In this document: positions 1-11,089 of the stretch, piece by piece
Layout: every line of letters starts with the position of its first letter
Numbering within the stretch: position 1 is the first letter of the stretch
NCBI RefSeq assembly: GCF_958298935.1
Contig: NC_084940.1
Coordinates: forward strand, 8,586,001-8,650,000
Source: Phragmites australis
Lineage: Eukaryota; Streptophyta; Magnoliopsida; Poales; Poaceae
Reading direction: 5' to 3'
DNA: 64,000 nt
Translations under genes and position numbers: made by a program
The notes under the pieces: model-generated
What the model was told of the DNA's origin: nothing
Seen by the model: only the letters and a program-made list of their open reading frames with translations
The model's database searches: none

Positions 1-155
1 AGGGTTGCCAACTTAAGACGTTGATAAAGCGCATTAAGGAGTTGAATAATAAGGGCCTCACGACCTGGGATGTGGTGGAGGACTTCATCAAGCTACCGAC
101 TCAGTCCCTTGAAGAAGCACCAACACCTAGGGACCGTGTACATGGATTAGAATGA
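1..155 (+). mobile_element. Retrotransposon-like coding fragment
   Basis: One frame starting at base 3 is open until the TGA at 153-155 and reads about 50 residues, including KELNNKGLTTWDVVEDFIK. This resembles the conserved tail of the large uncharacterised plant-transposon reading frames common in grass genomes. There is no start and no flanking domain, and the left part lies outside the window. The family assignment is an impression from wording, not a search result. Confidence 0.3.
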
Positions 156-1011
156 CCTGACAAAGGACAACCCTACATGTAACAGTAAATTCTTTATTAC
201 CCTTGTCGAGACTAGTTGTGTTGTAACAACCTTTTCGTTTGCAAAGATATCCTAGAAAATTTGCCCAAAGGGTGAAGACCCTATTCGATAAGTCTCCTCC
301 ATGGAATAGGAGCGATCTTCCGAATGCAGTTTGCGAGTTGACTATCAGCTAGAGGCTAGCAAATTTAAAAGAATTATTGATCTTTTGATTGCATTATTCC
401 TTTATTACCCCTCTGACTTAAGGATCTGGTCACAGAGTATCTATGCGGTGGTGAGGCCTATCGACGCCAGCGCTGGTGACAAGCAGTGCCACTAGCGCCG
501 CTAGCTCGAACACTCAAGGTAGAAAGAGGATAAGATCTTCTAGCTTGCCTCCGGGTCTGATCGACGCTGCTCTAGCATGCTCTTGGAGACGGCGGCTTCT
601 AATCGGGGTGAATGACTCTGGTAGGGAGTCGGATGTCACGATCGTTCACCACCAGCCCTCACCACTAGTCTGATCCAACTCTCCCCTCTAAGGTAAAATG
701 TCTTCAATCTAAGATCTCATGTATTCGAAGTCCACTCTTCTTTCATTATATTCCTCATCATGTGCTCTTACCAGTTCTCCTAAGTCTCTAAACCGATGCT
801 TCCTTTGTTATATATCTGTGTATACATGAAGACTGAAAGCTGAACCCCAATGAGCAGCTATTTACGAGGGGGGAAAAATACAAATCTCTAAAAGAAGACA
901 AGTGTTCAACATGAGATATTATAAATACATGATGAAGAGACTTAATTAAACTCCAATGAGTGGTTTTCTACGAGAAACAAATGCAACTTTATCACTGGCC
1001 AAAAGAAAAAG
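156..1011. other. Intergenic, no gene recognised
   Basis: A mixed-composition stretch. The 65-codon frame at 476-673 (+) is Ser/Arg-rich, with no domain I can name and no splice context. It may be more of the same transposon debris as the fragment at the left edge. Confidence 0.4.
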
Positions 1012-1360
1012 GAAAATTGCACCGTAAGCCCTAAACTTGGGGTTGTCCCACCTGGGCCTCTTAACTTGCAGTCTATTCTTTCAGACCTTTGAACTTGCGT
1101 CGTTGTCTCATCTAGCCTTAGGAACTTGTAGATTATCTTCTCTTGGTCCCTTGAACTTGTGCAGTTGTCTCCCCTAGCTCCTAAAAATTAAAAATTACTT
1201 TCTCGGCTCTTTTGAGTTAAAATGCAAGTTTGAAGAGCCAGGTGAGACAATCACGCAAGTTCAAAGGCGTGAGGAAGTAAACCGAAAGTTGGGTGGGGTG
1301 GGGGTGGCAGTGGGCTAAGCGAGACACCGCGCAAGTTCAGAGGCCTACCATGCAATTTTC
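1012..1360. mobile_element. Mutator-type MITE (non-autonomous)
   Basis: The two ends are inverted copies: GAAAATTGCAccGTAaGCC at the left matches the complement of the right end, which reads GGcctaccaTGCAATTTTC. Internally, diverged repeats of a phrase like CTTGAACTTGyrnnrTTGTC occur in both orientations, which is usual for this class of grass MITE. There is no coding capacity. I could not find a clean target-site duplication, so the exact ends may be a few bases off. Confidence 0.6.
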
Positions 1361-2083
1361 TAAAAAACCCTTTGTAGATGCTACTTAGAAGTGTTCATAA
1401 TAATTCGTCTCATCTTTGCACATGCAAACTACTTTCAGAAATACCCTATGAGAAGCACAAGCAGTGGACCATTCATTGGATTTGGTTAAGAGCTCAACAC
1501 ACAACTACACGCAATCATCTGCATTCTTGCATGACTGCATATCCAATTATCCATCATCACTGGGATATTATATTTGCTAGGCTGGTCCAATTTAGGCATT
1601 GCTACTTGCCGCATTCTCAAACGTGATCCCAATATGCTCCGACGCACGCTTGGATTATCCGAATCATGCAGACAACTTTCCATCGAACTTTGGCACCGGT
1701 CTTGTTTGTTTTATATGTATTCATAAACCAGACTTTAATTTTGGCCTGAAATCTGTATCTGTATACACAACACTTGAACAAACTGCTGAAGAAAGTTCAC
1801 AGGGAAAAACAGAAGCTAAGCAAGAGAAACAGGCGATCAATTCAGCAACTCCCTGAACTGAAATCAATCTAGATGGAGTTATAGCCAATGCTTATATTAC
1901 ACCATTCAGACACCTTCAAAGAACTGATCCTATGTTCTTGCAATATCTCTGCACTCCTGCACGTTTTGCAGATTCAAACCATATTAATTTACCGGTTAGA
2001 ATAGAATCTTACCTCTTGGAGGAATGCTACTATGCTAGCTATGCATGTATGAACCACATGATCTTAGTAGCTGCTCCTACTAG
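1361..2083. other. Intergenic; includes likely 3'UTR of the minus-strand receptor kinase
   Basis: No convincing gene is present. Short frames at 1378-1856 have no recognisable domain. The 150-250 bases next to 2084 would be the 3' untranslated end of the receptor kinase transcribed leftwards. Confidence 0.45.
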
Positions 2084-5000
2084 TCAATCGATATCTTCAA
2101 ATGTCGTGGAGGAGAATCCCACCGACGACGCGAAGGTGGCCGTCGTGTCGCCGCCGATGTACCGCTTGAGCCGCTCCAGGTCGTCGGCGGCGTCCATCAT
2201 GGTCGGACGCTCGGACGCGTGTTCCTGGGTGCAGAAGGTGCCGAGCTCCAGCAGCTCGCCGATGGCCACGTCCGACATCCTCCTCACCTCGGGTGTCTGG
2301 TCCCGGACCATGCGTGCCAGCGCAGGGTCGACCACATCGTCGGCGCGGCCGTGGTGGCGGTTCTTGACCCACTTGGGCAGGCTCAGCCCCGCCTCGAACA
2401 TGTCGTCGGTCGGCTTCCTCCTCGTCACCATCTCCAGCACCAGCACGCCGAAGCTGTACACGTCGCCCTTCGTCGTGGGGCTCGAGCCGTAGCCGTACTC
2501 TTCCGACCATTAAGAACCACTCAGAATCGATCATCAGGAGCAGTGAAATTGATGGAGAGGAGCGTGCGATTTGATGGTACGCACGTACGTACCTGGAGGG
2601 ATGTACCCGATGGAGCCGCACAGAATGTTCACGGTGGAGGCGCCGACTTCGGCGGTGTTGGCCACCCCGCCGATGCTCATGACCAGCCGGGAGATGCCGA
2701 AGTCGGAGACGAGCGCGGTCATGTCATCGTTGATGAGGACGTTGCTCGGCTTGAGGTCGCAGTGGATGACCTTGACCGGCGAGTGGTGGTGCAGGTAGGC
2801 CATCCCCTCGGCGATGTCGCTGCAGATGTTGACCCGCTGCACCAGGCTCAGCTCGGCAGGCGGCCCCGCGTAGAGGCACCGCTCAAGGCTGCCGTTCGCC
2901 ATGAACGGCAGCACCAGCGCTTTGAAGTCCGGCAGGCTGCACGCCGTGATGATCCGCATGAGGTTCCGGTGCCGGATGCGCTTCAGGACCTGGCACTCGC
3001 GGTTGAAGCTCTTGGTCGAGTTCCCCGTCTGGAGCTGCAGCACCTTCACGGCGACCATGGTGCCGTCGCGCAACGTGCCGCGGTACACCTGCCCGTAGCT
3101 GCCCGTCCCGACGAGCCGGTCCGCGCTGAATTCGTCGGTCACCTCGACCAGCTCCCTGTACGTGATCCGCGGGTACTTGTACTTCATGACCGGCGACGAG
3201 CCGCAGCTGCGTCGGCCCCTGAACACTTCCTCCCGCATTGCTGCGAGACGCTCACGGATCTTACGGACGCTGACCGCGCAGAGGATCGTCAGCGCGAACG
3301 CCAGCGCGGCGGTGCTAACGCACATGACGACCAAGAACTTCCGGGACTGGTACCACGTGCGGTGGTGCCTTCCGCAGCCGCGCCTGACCACCGGACCGCA
3401 AAGCCGCCGGTTGCCAAGGTAGGACAGAAAGCTGAACCGCGCGAAAGCGTCGGTGCTGGGCACGACGCCGCTGAAGTTGTTGTACGACAGGTTGAGATGT
3501 TTCAGCCCGGTACATTTGATCAGGCTCACGGGGATCTCGCCGTTCAGGGAGTTGTTCGAGACGTCGAGGGTCTCCAGGCTCTGCAGGCCGCCGAAGGACC
3601 AAGGGAGGACGCCGGTGAGCGAGTTGTGCGACAGGTCGAGGACCGTCAGCTCGACGCAGCCCGAGAGGCCGGCGAAGATCTCGCCGGTGAAGTTGTTCCA
3701 GGACAGGTCGATCGTTTGTACTTGCTGCATGTTGCTGAGGCCCCTTGGAAGCTCTCCCCCGAGCTGGTTGCGCGACAGGTTCAGTGTCAACTTGACAATG
3801 CCGGCGACTTCCTCGGGTATCACACCGGTAAACCGGTTGCTTGAGAGGTCAAGGCCCATCAGGCTGGCGCAGCGGCCGAGGCTCGTCGGTATCTCCCCGG
3901 AGAGCCTGTTCCTCTGCAGGGAGAGAAAGCTGAGCTGGACAAGGCTCCCGATGCTGTTCGGGATGCTTCCCGACAGCGCGTTGCCTGACAGGTCCAGTTC
4001 GCCGAGGCGCGAGGCGTTGGCGATGCACGGCGGGATCTCACCCATCAAGGCGTTGTCGGACAGGCTGAGCTGCTGCAGGCTCGGCAACCGGCAGAGGGAC
4101 TCTGGGATCGTCCCGTTCAGCATGTTGCTCGACAAGTTCATCAGCGTCATGTTGATCACGTCCCCGATGTCCGCCGGGATCGGGCCCTCGATGGCGTTCA
4201 TCTCCAGGTTGAGGTGCCACATGATCGGCGGGAGCATCGAGCCGAGTCGGCTTGGGAGCCGCCCACCCATCCTCACAGCGCCGGCCTCGACCTCCTGAAT
4301 GCACGAGCAGTTCGACAGCGCGGCGAAGAAGGGCTCTAGGTTGCTGTTGCCGTCATGGCTCCAGAACCGGTTGTTGGACAAATGCAGGTACTTGAGGTAC
4401 TTCTTGCCCGATATGATGCTGGTCGGCAGCTCGTCAGCGAGGGAGTTGTTCTCCACGTCCAGCGTCAGTAGAATCGTGCAGTTGGCGAGCCACCGTGGAA
4501 GTGTCCCTGTCAGCCTGTTCGAGTAGAGGTTGAGGACGACAAAACTGTCGGCGAGGGTGCCTGAGGCGGCGCGGGGGATCTCGCCGGACAGGTCGTTGTC
4601 GCCAAGGTCCGCAACGCCCAGCTTGGTGCAGTTTAAGAAGATGGCCGCCGGGATGGGGCCTGACAGGTGGTTATACTCGAGGCTGAGGTAGTACATGCCA
4701 CTCAGCTCGGCAAGGGACGGCGGCACGCCGCCGCGGAGCTGGTTATTGCCGAGTTCAAGCACGCCAAGGTTGCGGAGGTTGGAGAGCTCGGCTGGAATCG
4801 GCCCCGTGAGGAGATTGCTAGACATGCAGAGATTCTTGAGGCTCGTGAGGTTGCCAATGGCCGTTGGGATGGCGCCGGATATGTTGTTGTTGGACATGTC
4901 GAGGCTCCGGAGGCGCGACAGATTGCCGACCACAGGAGGGATGGCACCGGAGATGTGGTTGTCGGACATCACGAGGCTCTCGAGGCGCGTGAGGTTGCCG

Positions 5001-5377
5001 ACGGCTGGCGGCACGGCACCGGAGATGCTGTTGTTGGACAGGTCGAGGCTCCGGAGGTGCGAGAGCTCGCCGATGACCGGTGGGATGGACCCGGAGATGC
5101 TCATGTTGGCGAGCGTAAGGCCCACGACGTGCTCCCGCCGCCAGTCGCAGGTGACGCCGGTGAAGCCGCAGACGTGGCCGTTGGACTCATTCCAGTCAGC
5201 CAACGCCGCCGGCGACGGCAGCGTGAGCCCGCGCTTCAGTGCCAACAGAGTGGCCTTCTCCTGCAGCAGGACCTGCCGCCACCGCCTCCGCACAACTGCG
5301 TCCCGCTCATCCGCCGCCGACACGAGGAGGAAGAGGAGCAGAATAACCGCTGGTTTCACGACCATGGGGACTCTCAT
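2084..5377 (-). CDS. LRR receptor-like kinase, subfamily XII type (At2g24130-like), non-RD
   Basis: A plasma-membrane receptor kinase with two coding exons: 5377-2593 and 2499-2084. The intron at 2592-2500 has GT-AG ends and sits inside the kinase at GSIGYIPP/EYGYG, so the product is about 1066 residues. The first ATG at 5377 precedes a hydrophobic signal peptide (VILLLFLLVSA). An upstream GTG in frame is not needed. Next comes an LRR N-terminal cap with the cysteine pair CGFTGVTC, then about 23 leucine-rich repeats, a TM helix near residues 681-704, and a Ser/Thr kinase with glycine loop GTGSYGQV, VAVKV lysine, HCDLKPSNVL catalytic loop and DFGISRL. The catalytic loop has Cys instead of Arg before Asp, so it is a non-RD kinase, a feature of FLS2/XA21-type pattern receptors. 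The C-terminus ends in FEDID. No stop or frameshift was seen. The ligand is unknown. The long frames on the opposite strand are shadows of this GC-rich gene. Confidence 0.93.
4850..5090 (-). repeat. Near-identical tandem LRR-coding units
   Basis: Inside the receptor kinase, three consecutive 72-bp units encode almost the same LRR (xLxSLxMSxNxISGAIPxxxGNL). They share long DNA stretches such as GAGGCTCYSGAGGCGCG and TTGTTGGACA. This suggests fairly recent duplication of one repeat unit by unequal exchange. Confidence 0.65.
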
Positions 5378-5516
5378 CCTGTCCTCGACGGAGGGCACTT
5401 GTGCCCCGGCGATGGCCGGACCTACACCTACTAGCTAGGCAGCTAGGCTACTACAGAGCAGTAGACAGTAGTATCTCTCTCATCCGCTAGCTAGAGATCA
5501 ATCAAGCTTGGGCAAC

Positions 5517-5518
<2 letters not shown>
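5378..5518 (-). promoter_or_regulatory. Upstream region / 5' leader of the receptor kinase
   Basis: Sequence between the kinase ATG and a GA microsatellite. On the minus strand it holds CT/GA-rich and CTAGC-rich stretches common in grass 5' leaders. No convincing TATA box was placed, so the transcription start is not assigned. Confidence 0.3.

Positions 5519-5519
<1 letters not shown>

Positions 5520-5551
<32 letters not shown>
5520..5551. repeat. (GA)n microsatellite
   Basis: About 16 uninterrupted AG dinucleotides. It lies about 140 bp upstream of the receptor kinase start codon and reads as CT on the coding strand, a placement typical of 5'UTR/promoter GAGA tracts in grasses. Confidence 0.95.
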
Positions 5552-5555
<4 letters not shown>

Positions 5556-8344
5556 GTTGAAGACGCAGGCCTTGCCGAAAACAAAGATGGAGAAGGGTGG
5601 AATGGCCTTATGGAAGGCGCAAACGTTTCCGGGGCGGCCATGATTGCGCTGCCGCACGACGCGCGGCTTTTTCGCATGGGTTTGTGCTTGATGAGTGGGC
5701 TGGGGAGCGCGCGCGAGCCAGTCGGGAGCTAGTGTGCGCGGCCGCGCGGGGTGACAGCGACGGAGGCGAAAAGGACGGGTCCGGGAGCGGTGGTGGGCTC
5801 CGGCAAGGACAGCGCTGGAGATTGTGGGAGAGGGATGGCAACAGGGCTGTGGGATCTCAGATGTGCCGCCGCACTCGCGCGCGCCAGTAGGTCAGTGCAG
5901 GCTGCATGCTCTGCTTCTCTCGGCAGGACGAGGATGTGATGCTTGCCACTGTTTCACCCCTGCCAAATCACTTCAGCGTCGTAACCGGGATGAGGAGGAT
6001 AACCCAACCAATAAGCCTTACTGCTAACAATCCAGTTAGCTCACCTAATCAAACCAAACAACATTCTTCACCAGGTAGTTGTGTTGCCAGAATTGCTAAC
6101 CTGGTTAACTAAACCAAACATCCAAACCATGAATAGAACTCTAGAAGCGAGCAGAAGTGCAGAACAATAGCAAGTGCAGGAAATTTCAGAAGGAACAAAA
6201 ATTCACTTTCTTGAGATTATTGGGATAACAAATGGAGGAATGCTCGAATTATTTCTTTGTCTGCCCTAACATAGTTAGTAGTTCCCTTTGCTCAGTCATT
6301 TTGGTAGTCAAGCAGCCTACCTGAACAATATATTAACCAAGGATTTGGGGTTAGAAATTTTAATTTTAAAGGGAACAAGGAAGACACAGAGAGAGACCAG
6401 ACACTATATCGACAAAATACTGATCATCATAAAATTCTCCAAAAAAAAAATCTGCTGATCATGCATAAGCTGCACTTATCTGAAAGGGCAACATCATTCG
6501 CATCCCTGTTGCTGGCCATCAGAGAATTCCCAGGGCATGGGGCCCATCTTATTGTGACAAACATGCACACCCTCCAGGGAATGACAACTTTCACTAGGCA
6601 CACACATGATTCACATGTATACTTTTCAACGGTTTTGGTCCAAGCCTCAACTTATAAAATTTCAGCCTACAAGGGTAACCTATGCTGCTGTGCACGGGGG
6701 GTGGGCCTGAAAGAGTAAAAGTTTAACCTATGACACCTTGTTTATGCATAGGCAATCAAAGAATGTCAAAGTATGATTAGCACTTTGTGAAACAGTGTGG
6801 CTAGAAAGATTAGCCTATACATCTAAGGATATCGTTATAAGGTTTGTTACCCTTGTTAGGTACATCATGCCTTCCCTTTTAACCAAATCTAGTGGGGCAC
6901 TCTTGAGATGTCTCGTTTGTTCCCTGCTGTTTCTCACTTCAAAACATGCTTAGGTTGCAGATTTCTGGCACTATTCCACCTACAGAGATATGCCGGTTGT
7001 TACGCAGATCATGCGAACTATTTATACTCGTGTTTTTACATTGTTCCCATGGACAGCGCAGGACAAATTAAAGATAAGTGCTAACAGAGACATTGGTTTC
7101 TGTAAATTCGTTTCAGAAAGAACAAAGTACTCAGATGGTTTCTGATTTGTGTTGCATGCGCATGCAAATCAGTATAGCTTAGCTTTTAGGATTCAAATGT
7201 CCCGTCAGTGAAGCTTATTGAGCATGTAGTAGGAATAGTTAATCAGATTCATACCTTGTGCCATTTTGTCGGCACCCTATGTGTTTCGACCAGTGCCTAG
7301 AGAAAATCCATGGTATTTTCCAGTTGCAACTAGCTAGTGGCCTAATCAGTGATCGACAAGATGAGCTAGCACTTGAAAATTCTGACTTTTACGATGGAAG
7401 TGACGCATACCCGTCAGCGTCAGCGTGCGAATAGGCGTCATCTTGTGCTGTCCACTTCGGATAGAGAGCATTATCCTCCTTGGTCAGCTGCTCTGCCAAG
7501 AAATGCAGTAAATTGGTCAGAGAGAATTAAGCTCATTCGGCGACAAAAGAAGAAGAAAGATACATGACCCGATGACCAACACTGATACAGGCAAACCTAC
7601 CAATGGTCACGGGAAAGGCAACTGCTGGATACACGGGTTATCTTGGCCGTCCATCTCTTCTACTTAATATCCATCCGTCTATTTATTTTTTAATACGAAT
7701 CTCAATGCAGATTAACTATCTTGATAGCGCATACGTGCGCAAGGGCTTACTGGAATTTTTCCCTCCATCACGGGAGGGGAAATTCTGTGAATTGGATGCA
7801 TTGCGTTGGCAGTGTATCTGCATATGTCGTAGTATGATGCCGAGCTTCTTCAGTTCTGCTGCACTTGCCAGTAACCAGCTGCATCGTTGTCTTGCTCAAC
7901 CATTAATAAAGCAGAAGAGCGGCCCAAGCCTCGGCTTCGAATCGCGCAACGCCAGTTCCCTTCCGGACATCGTTAGCCTCTCCGGTCCCGTAGCAATTAA
8001 TCTGGTGGATGATCAGCCATGGTGGCAGGCCCTCCTGCGCATTTGCACGAGCAGGTGGTGGGCGCCGGGCCCTTCGCGGCCGAGAGAAGTGCGACTGGAC
8101 ACCCATGGAAACGAGGCCTTGAAATCGCGCCGAGGTGGGGGGCGCCGCGGGCCAAGGTAGCCACCGCGGTTGAGACATGATAGCATTGCCGCGCCGCGGG
8201 GCTGCCATCTCGTACGGGACAGCGCACGGGGCCGAAGGGGTTCGGACTTGGGATGAAGAAGCCAGCGATGGGATCGATTCCGGATCTGTGTGGGATGGAA
8301 AAACGGAGCTGCCAACGTCGGGACGTCCGCTCCAAGGTCCGCAA
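5552..8344. other. Gene-poor intergenic DNA
   Basis: No domain-bearing frame was recognised. 5600-5900 and 7900-8340 are GC-rich, so several frames stay open by composition alone. Around 6010-6120 the text is A/C-rich with repeated CTAA/AACCAAACA words, as at the end of some grass MITEs, but no partner end was found. The rest is mixed AT-rich sequence. Confidence 0.45.
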
Positions 8345-8499
8345 TATTAAAAAGTAACCTTTGTAATATCGAAAGTTAATGTTTGTAAATTAAAAAATAT
8401 GTATCAAAATAGTTTATTATATGTATCTTATTTTTTAAAAAAAATCACCACAATATTACTTCATATTGCATGTGACATTTTTATGCAAAACCTATATGA
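8345..8499. other. AT-rich flank of a tandem repeat
   Basis: Abrupt change from GC-rich to AT-rich sequence at about 8345. It begins the repeat domain that follows and probably marks a transposon boundary. Confidence 0.35.
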
Positions 8500-8890
8500 T
8501 GTATTAGGTGCAACATAAAAAATAACTACAATAATAAATGTTTATAATGTTTGAAATATATAGAAATTAACTTAAATAGATAATTTTTTTAATCCGAATC
8601 TGTATACGAGAGATTTTAGGATGCAACATACGAAAATAACTATTGCAACAACTTTGTATAACGTTTGAAATATTAAATTTGAACGTCTGAAATATTAGAG
8701 ATACGAAAATATAGAAATTAAATTGAATGGATAATTTTTTTCCTGGATCTATACGAAAGATATTTCAGTATGCAACATATGAAAATAACTATAGTAACAA
8801 ATTTCTATAACAACTGAAATATTAAATTTGAACATCTAAAATATTAGAGATGCAAAAATATAGAAATTAACTTAAATAGATATTTTTTTC
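8500..8890. repeat. AT-rich imperfect tandem repeat, ~3 copies
   Basis: The phrase GCAACATA..AAAATAACTA.. followed by TTTGAAATATT and ATAGAAATTAACTTAAATAGA recurs with GCAACAT starts at 8510, 8623 and 8772. Spacing is 113 and 149 bp, with indels. No coding potential. Probably the interior of a decayed transposon of unknown type. Confidence 0.75.
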
Positions 8891-9386
8891 GAACGTTAGT
8901 ACATGGGTCGACCCAGTCAAAACATCTGACGCGTCTGAACTGCTAGACCATAGCATTACCGATGGAAAAACAAAATCTTTTTTTCCTCCCTTACCTATCG
9001 CGGAAGTCTGATTTTTGAATCATAAGTGGGAAAGTTTGTTTTTCGAACCAAGAGATAAGTGTTTATCTGTTGTAACAAAAACATAAATGTTAGGCACGAT
9101 AATATCAAATATAAACTCAAAATATGAAGATATTGATCTGCCATGTGAGCATCACCAAATAAATACTTCGATATCAATGTCGTAATTTGATTTTATATAA
9201 GATATAAAAATAAAGAGATTATCTACTAATTTTTTTCATAATTTCTTTGTTAGGATAATGGTACCGTGTGGGCTTCTATTCCTTGGCTTCGACCACAACA
9301 GTTAATTCAAAAGGCAAAGTACCGAGGCTGACATAGAGTCAGAGATGTTTTATCTTGTGCTCTGCAGGAGTTAGACTCGAGGAGAT
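8891..9386. other. AT-rich intergenic, no gene recognised
   Basis: Short frames without recognisable domains. 9239-9370 is less AT-rich and may be a separate insertion, but no ends were found. Confidence 0.4.
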
Positions 9387-9560
9387 AGGGATGAAAACGG
9401 TTCGAAAATGATCGAAAAAGGTGTAAACCACTTTTACCTTTATATTTTCGTTCGGAAATGAAGTCGATAACGATAATATCGAAAACATATACGACATCGA
9501 TAATACAAGAAAATCAAAAATAGTGTTATAAACCGAGAATCGATAATTCAAATCTAAAAG
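9387..9560 (+). mobile_element. hAT-like terminal fragment (single end)
   Basis: Starts TAGGGATGAAAACGG followed by subterminal words (GAAAATGATCGAAAA, CGATAACGATAATATCG). TAGGGATG/CAGGGATG termini with such subterminal repeats are typical of Ac-like hAT elements in grasses. I did not find a matching inverted end, so this is either a truncated copy or a copy broken by later insertion. Confidence 0.35.
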
Positions 9561-9884
9561 AATAATCTGATGTCAAGACTCCTAGAATCTCATATTAAAA
9601 ATAAAGAATCAAGTCAACCGGGAAAAAAACCTGACGAAGGAACACGACTCTCTGTCATCCGTATTCAGTATCTACCCTACTTTGTGATCGATGAAGGAAA
9701 CAACATAATTGGAATGCAGGTGCAGGCAGAATTCAGATGAGCAGAAGAAATCAAAGCCATGCTTTGCATTGTATTGCACACAGTACTAGTAGTTAGTACT
9801 TGGTAATTATAGAGGAGGGTAGAAAACAAAACATGCAGACGTACACGACATCCTTATTTCAGTGTTCTTCGCCGGAAGAACCGA
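9561..9884. other. Intergenic, nothing recognised
   Basis: No gene, repeat or RNA signal found in this 324-bp stretch. Confidence 0.4.
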
Positions 9885-9892
9885 GAACACAT

Positions 9893-11081
9893 CAAGGTTT
9901 TGCTTACCGATCGGAGCTCAGTTATCGAGGTCCGGCAGTAATCAAAAATTCGTGGTTATCACGGTAAATAGATGAAAATTCAAAAAAAATTGGACAAAAT
10001 TTATTTGAAATTTTTTGAAATTTAGGGAAAAATCGTGATTTTACCCACTCGGTAACCGGTTATCGAGCGGTTTTCTCAAATTTTCTGCATTGTCGATAAC
10101 CGCTCAGTTTTGTCGGTAACCGCTCGGGTTCTCTCGATTTATCGAGCGGTTTTCTCAAATTTTCTGCATTGTCGATAACCGCTCAGTTTTGTTGGTAACC
10201 GCTCGGGTTATCTCGATTTTCAATGACGTTCAACAAAAAACCCAAAAATTATCTTAATTTTGTAAAATCAATAACTAATTTACCTGAGCTTCAAATCAAG
10301 TGAAACAAATTTTGTTGGTTTCCTTGTAACATGATCTACATGATAAAAATATTTATACTCATAAAAAAGTTCAAAAATTTTTGTGAGAAAATGTATTTGT
10401 TAAACCAAGTTAAATGCATAGTTTACTTTTTGCTAATAAAAAATCATGAAACTAATTTTGTTAGTCTTCTTACATGATCCTATTTCTTTTAAAAATACAT
10501 GAACTTATGAATTAGTTATTGTAATATACAGGATTGGGTAAATATGTTGCGACTAGATTAATTCATAACTGATCCATCACACCTCAAAAATTAATTACGT
10601 AAGAAAAATAATAGTAGATATGAAAAAGTTAATTACAATGCTATTTCTTAACATATTCACTTTACGCTTGTGAACTTTGTAAAAATCATAGAGAAAATAA
10701 TAAAACTCTAAATAAAGTGAAATTAATTTTAAAGATCCTCTTAAGGTACGTTCTACATAAGAAAAATATGTGTTTTCATATTAAACTTTTTCTTAACATG
10801 AGTTAATAACTGAGCCGCACGCTTCAACATTTTTCATTTTTTTAAACTTACTATAGAATAAGATGCAAACGACATTATTTTTGAAAAAAAATTTCACAAA
10901 AGTTCTTAAAATTGTGTCTAGTTTTTTTAAGATTTTTTTTTTTGAATTTGTTTGAATTTTTTTATTTTTTCGAATTTTTTGAATTCAAATTCGGTTATCG
11001 TTCGGTTTCTGAAACCGAGCCAGACCGAGATGGGCGGTTATCGTGATTTTTTCTCGGTAACCGTCGGTTTTTGAAACCCTG
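9893..11081. mobile_element. Non-autonomous hAT-type element with 8-bp target duplication
   Basis: The left end CAAGGTTTTGCTTACCGATC matches the complement of the right end (CAGGGTTTCAAAAACCGACG) as an imperfect terminal inverted repeat. It is bounded by GAACACAT (9885-9892) and GAACACAC (11082-11089), an 8-bp target duplication with one mismatch, the hAT signature length. The subterminal regions are packed with CGGTAACCG, CGATAACCG and GGTTATCG words. The 1189-bp interior is AT-rich and has no transposase, so it would need a transposase supplied in trans. Confidence 0.8.
10061..10219. repeat. 79-bp direct duplication within the hAT element
   Basis: 10061-10139 and 10140-10219 are near-identical units with only about two substitutions. 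Each carries CGATAACCGCTCAG and CGGTAACCGCTCGGGTT type subterminal motifs. The duplication therefore doubles the number of putative transposase-binding words. Confidence 0.9.
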
Positions 11082-11089
11082 GAACACAC

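Noticed and set aside
1012..1360. Target-site duplication for the MITE
   Set aside because: A-rich flanks give only chance partial matches, so none is claimed.
2219..3844. 541-codon plus-strand frame
   Set aside because: Lies wholly antisense to the receptor kinase. It is a GC-rich shadow frame, His/Val/Arg-rich, with no domain.
4667..5438. Two 250-codon plus-strand frames
   Set aside because: Shadows of the LRR-coding repeats on the opposite strand.
5508..6112. Cluster of five overlapping frames on both strands
   Set aside because: GC-rich 5' region with a GA microsatellite; no domain, codon signal or splice context.
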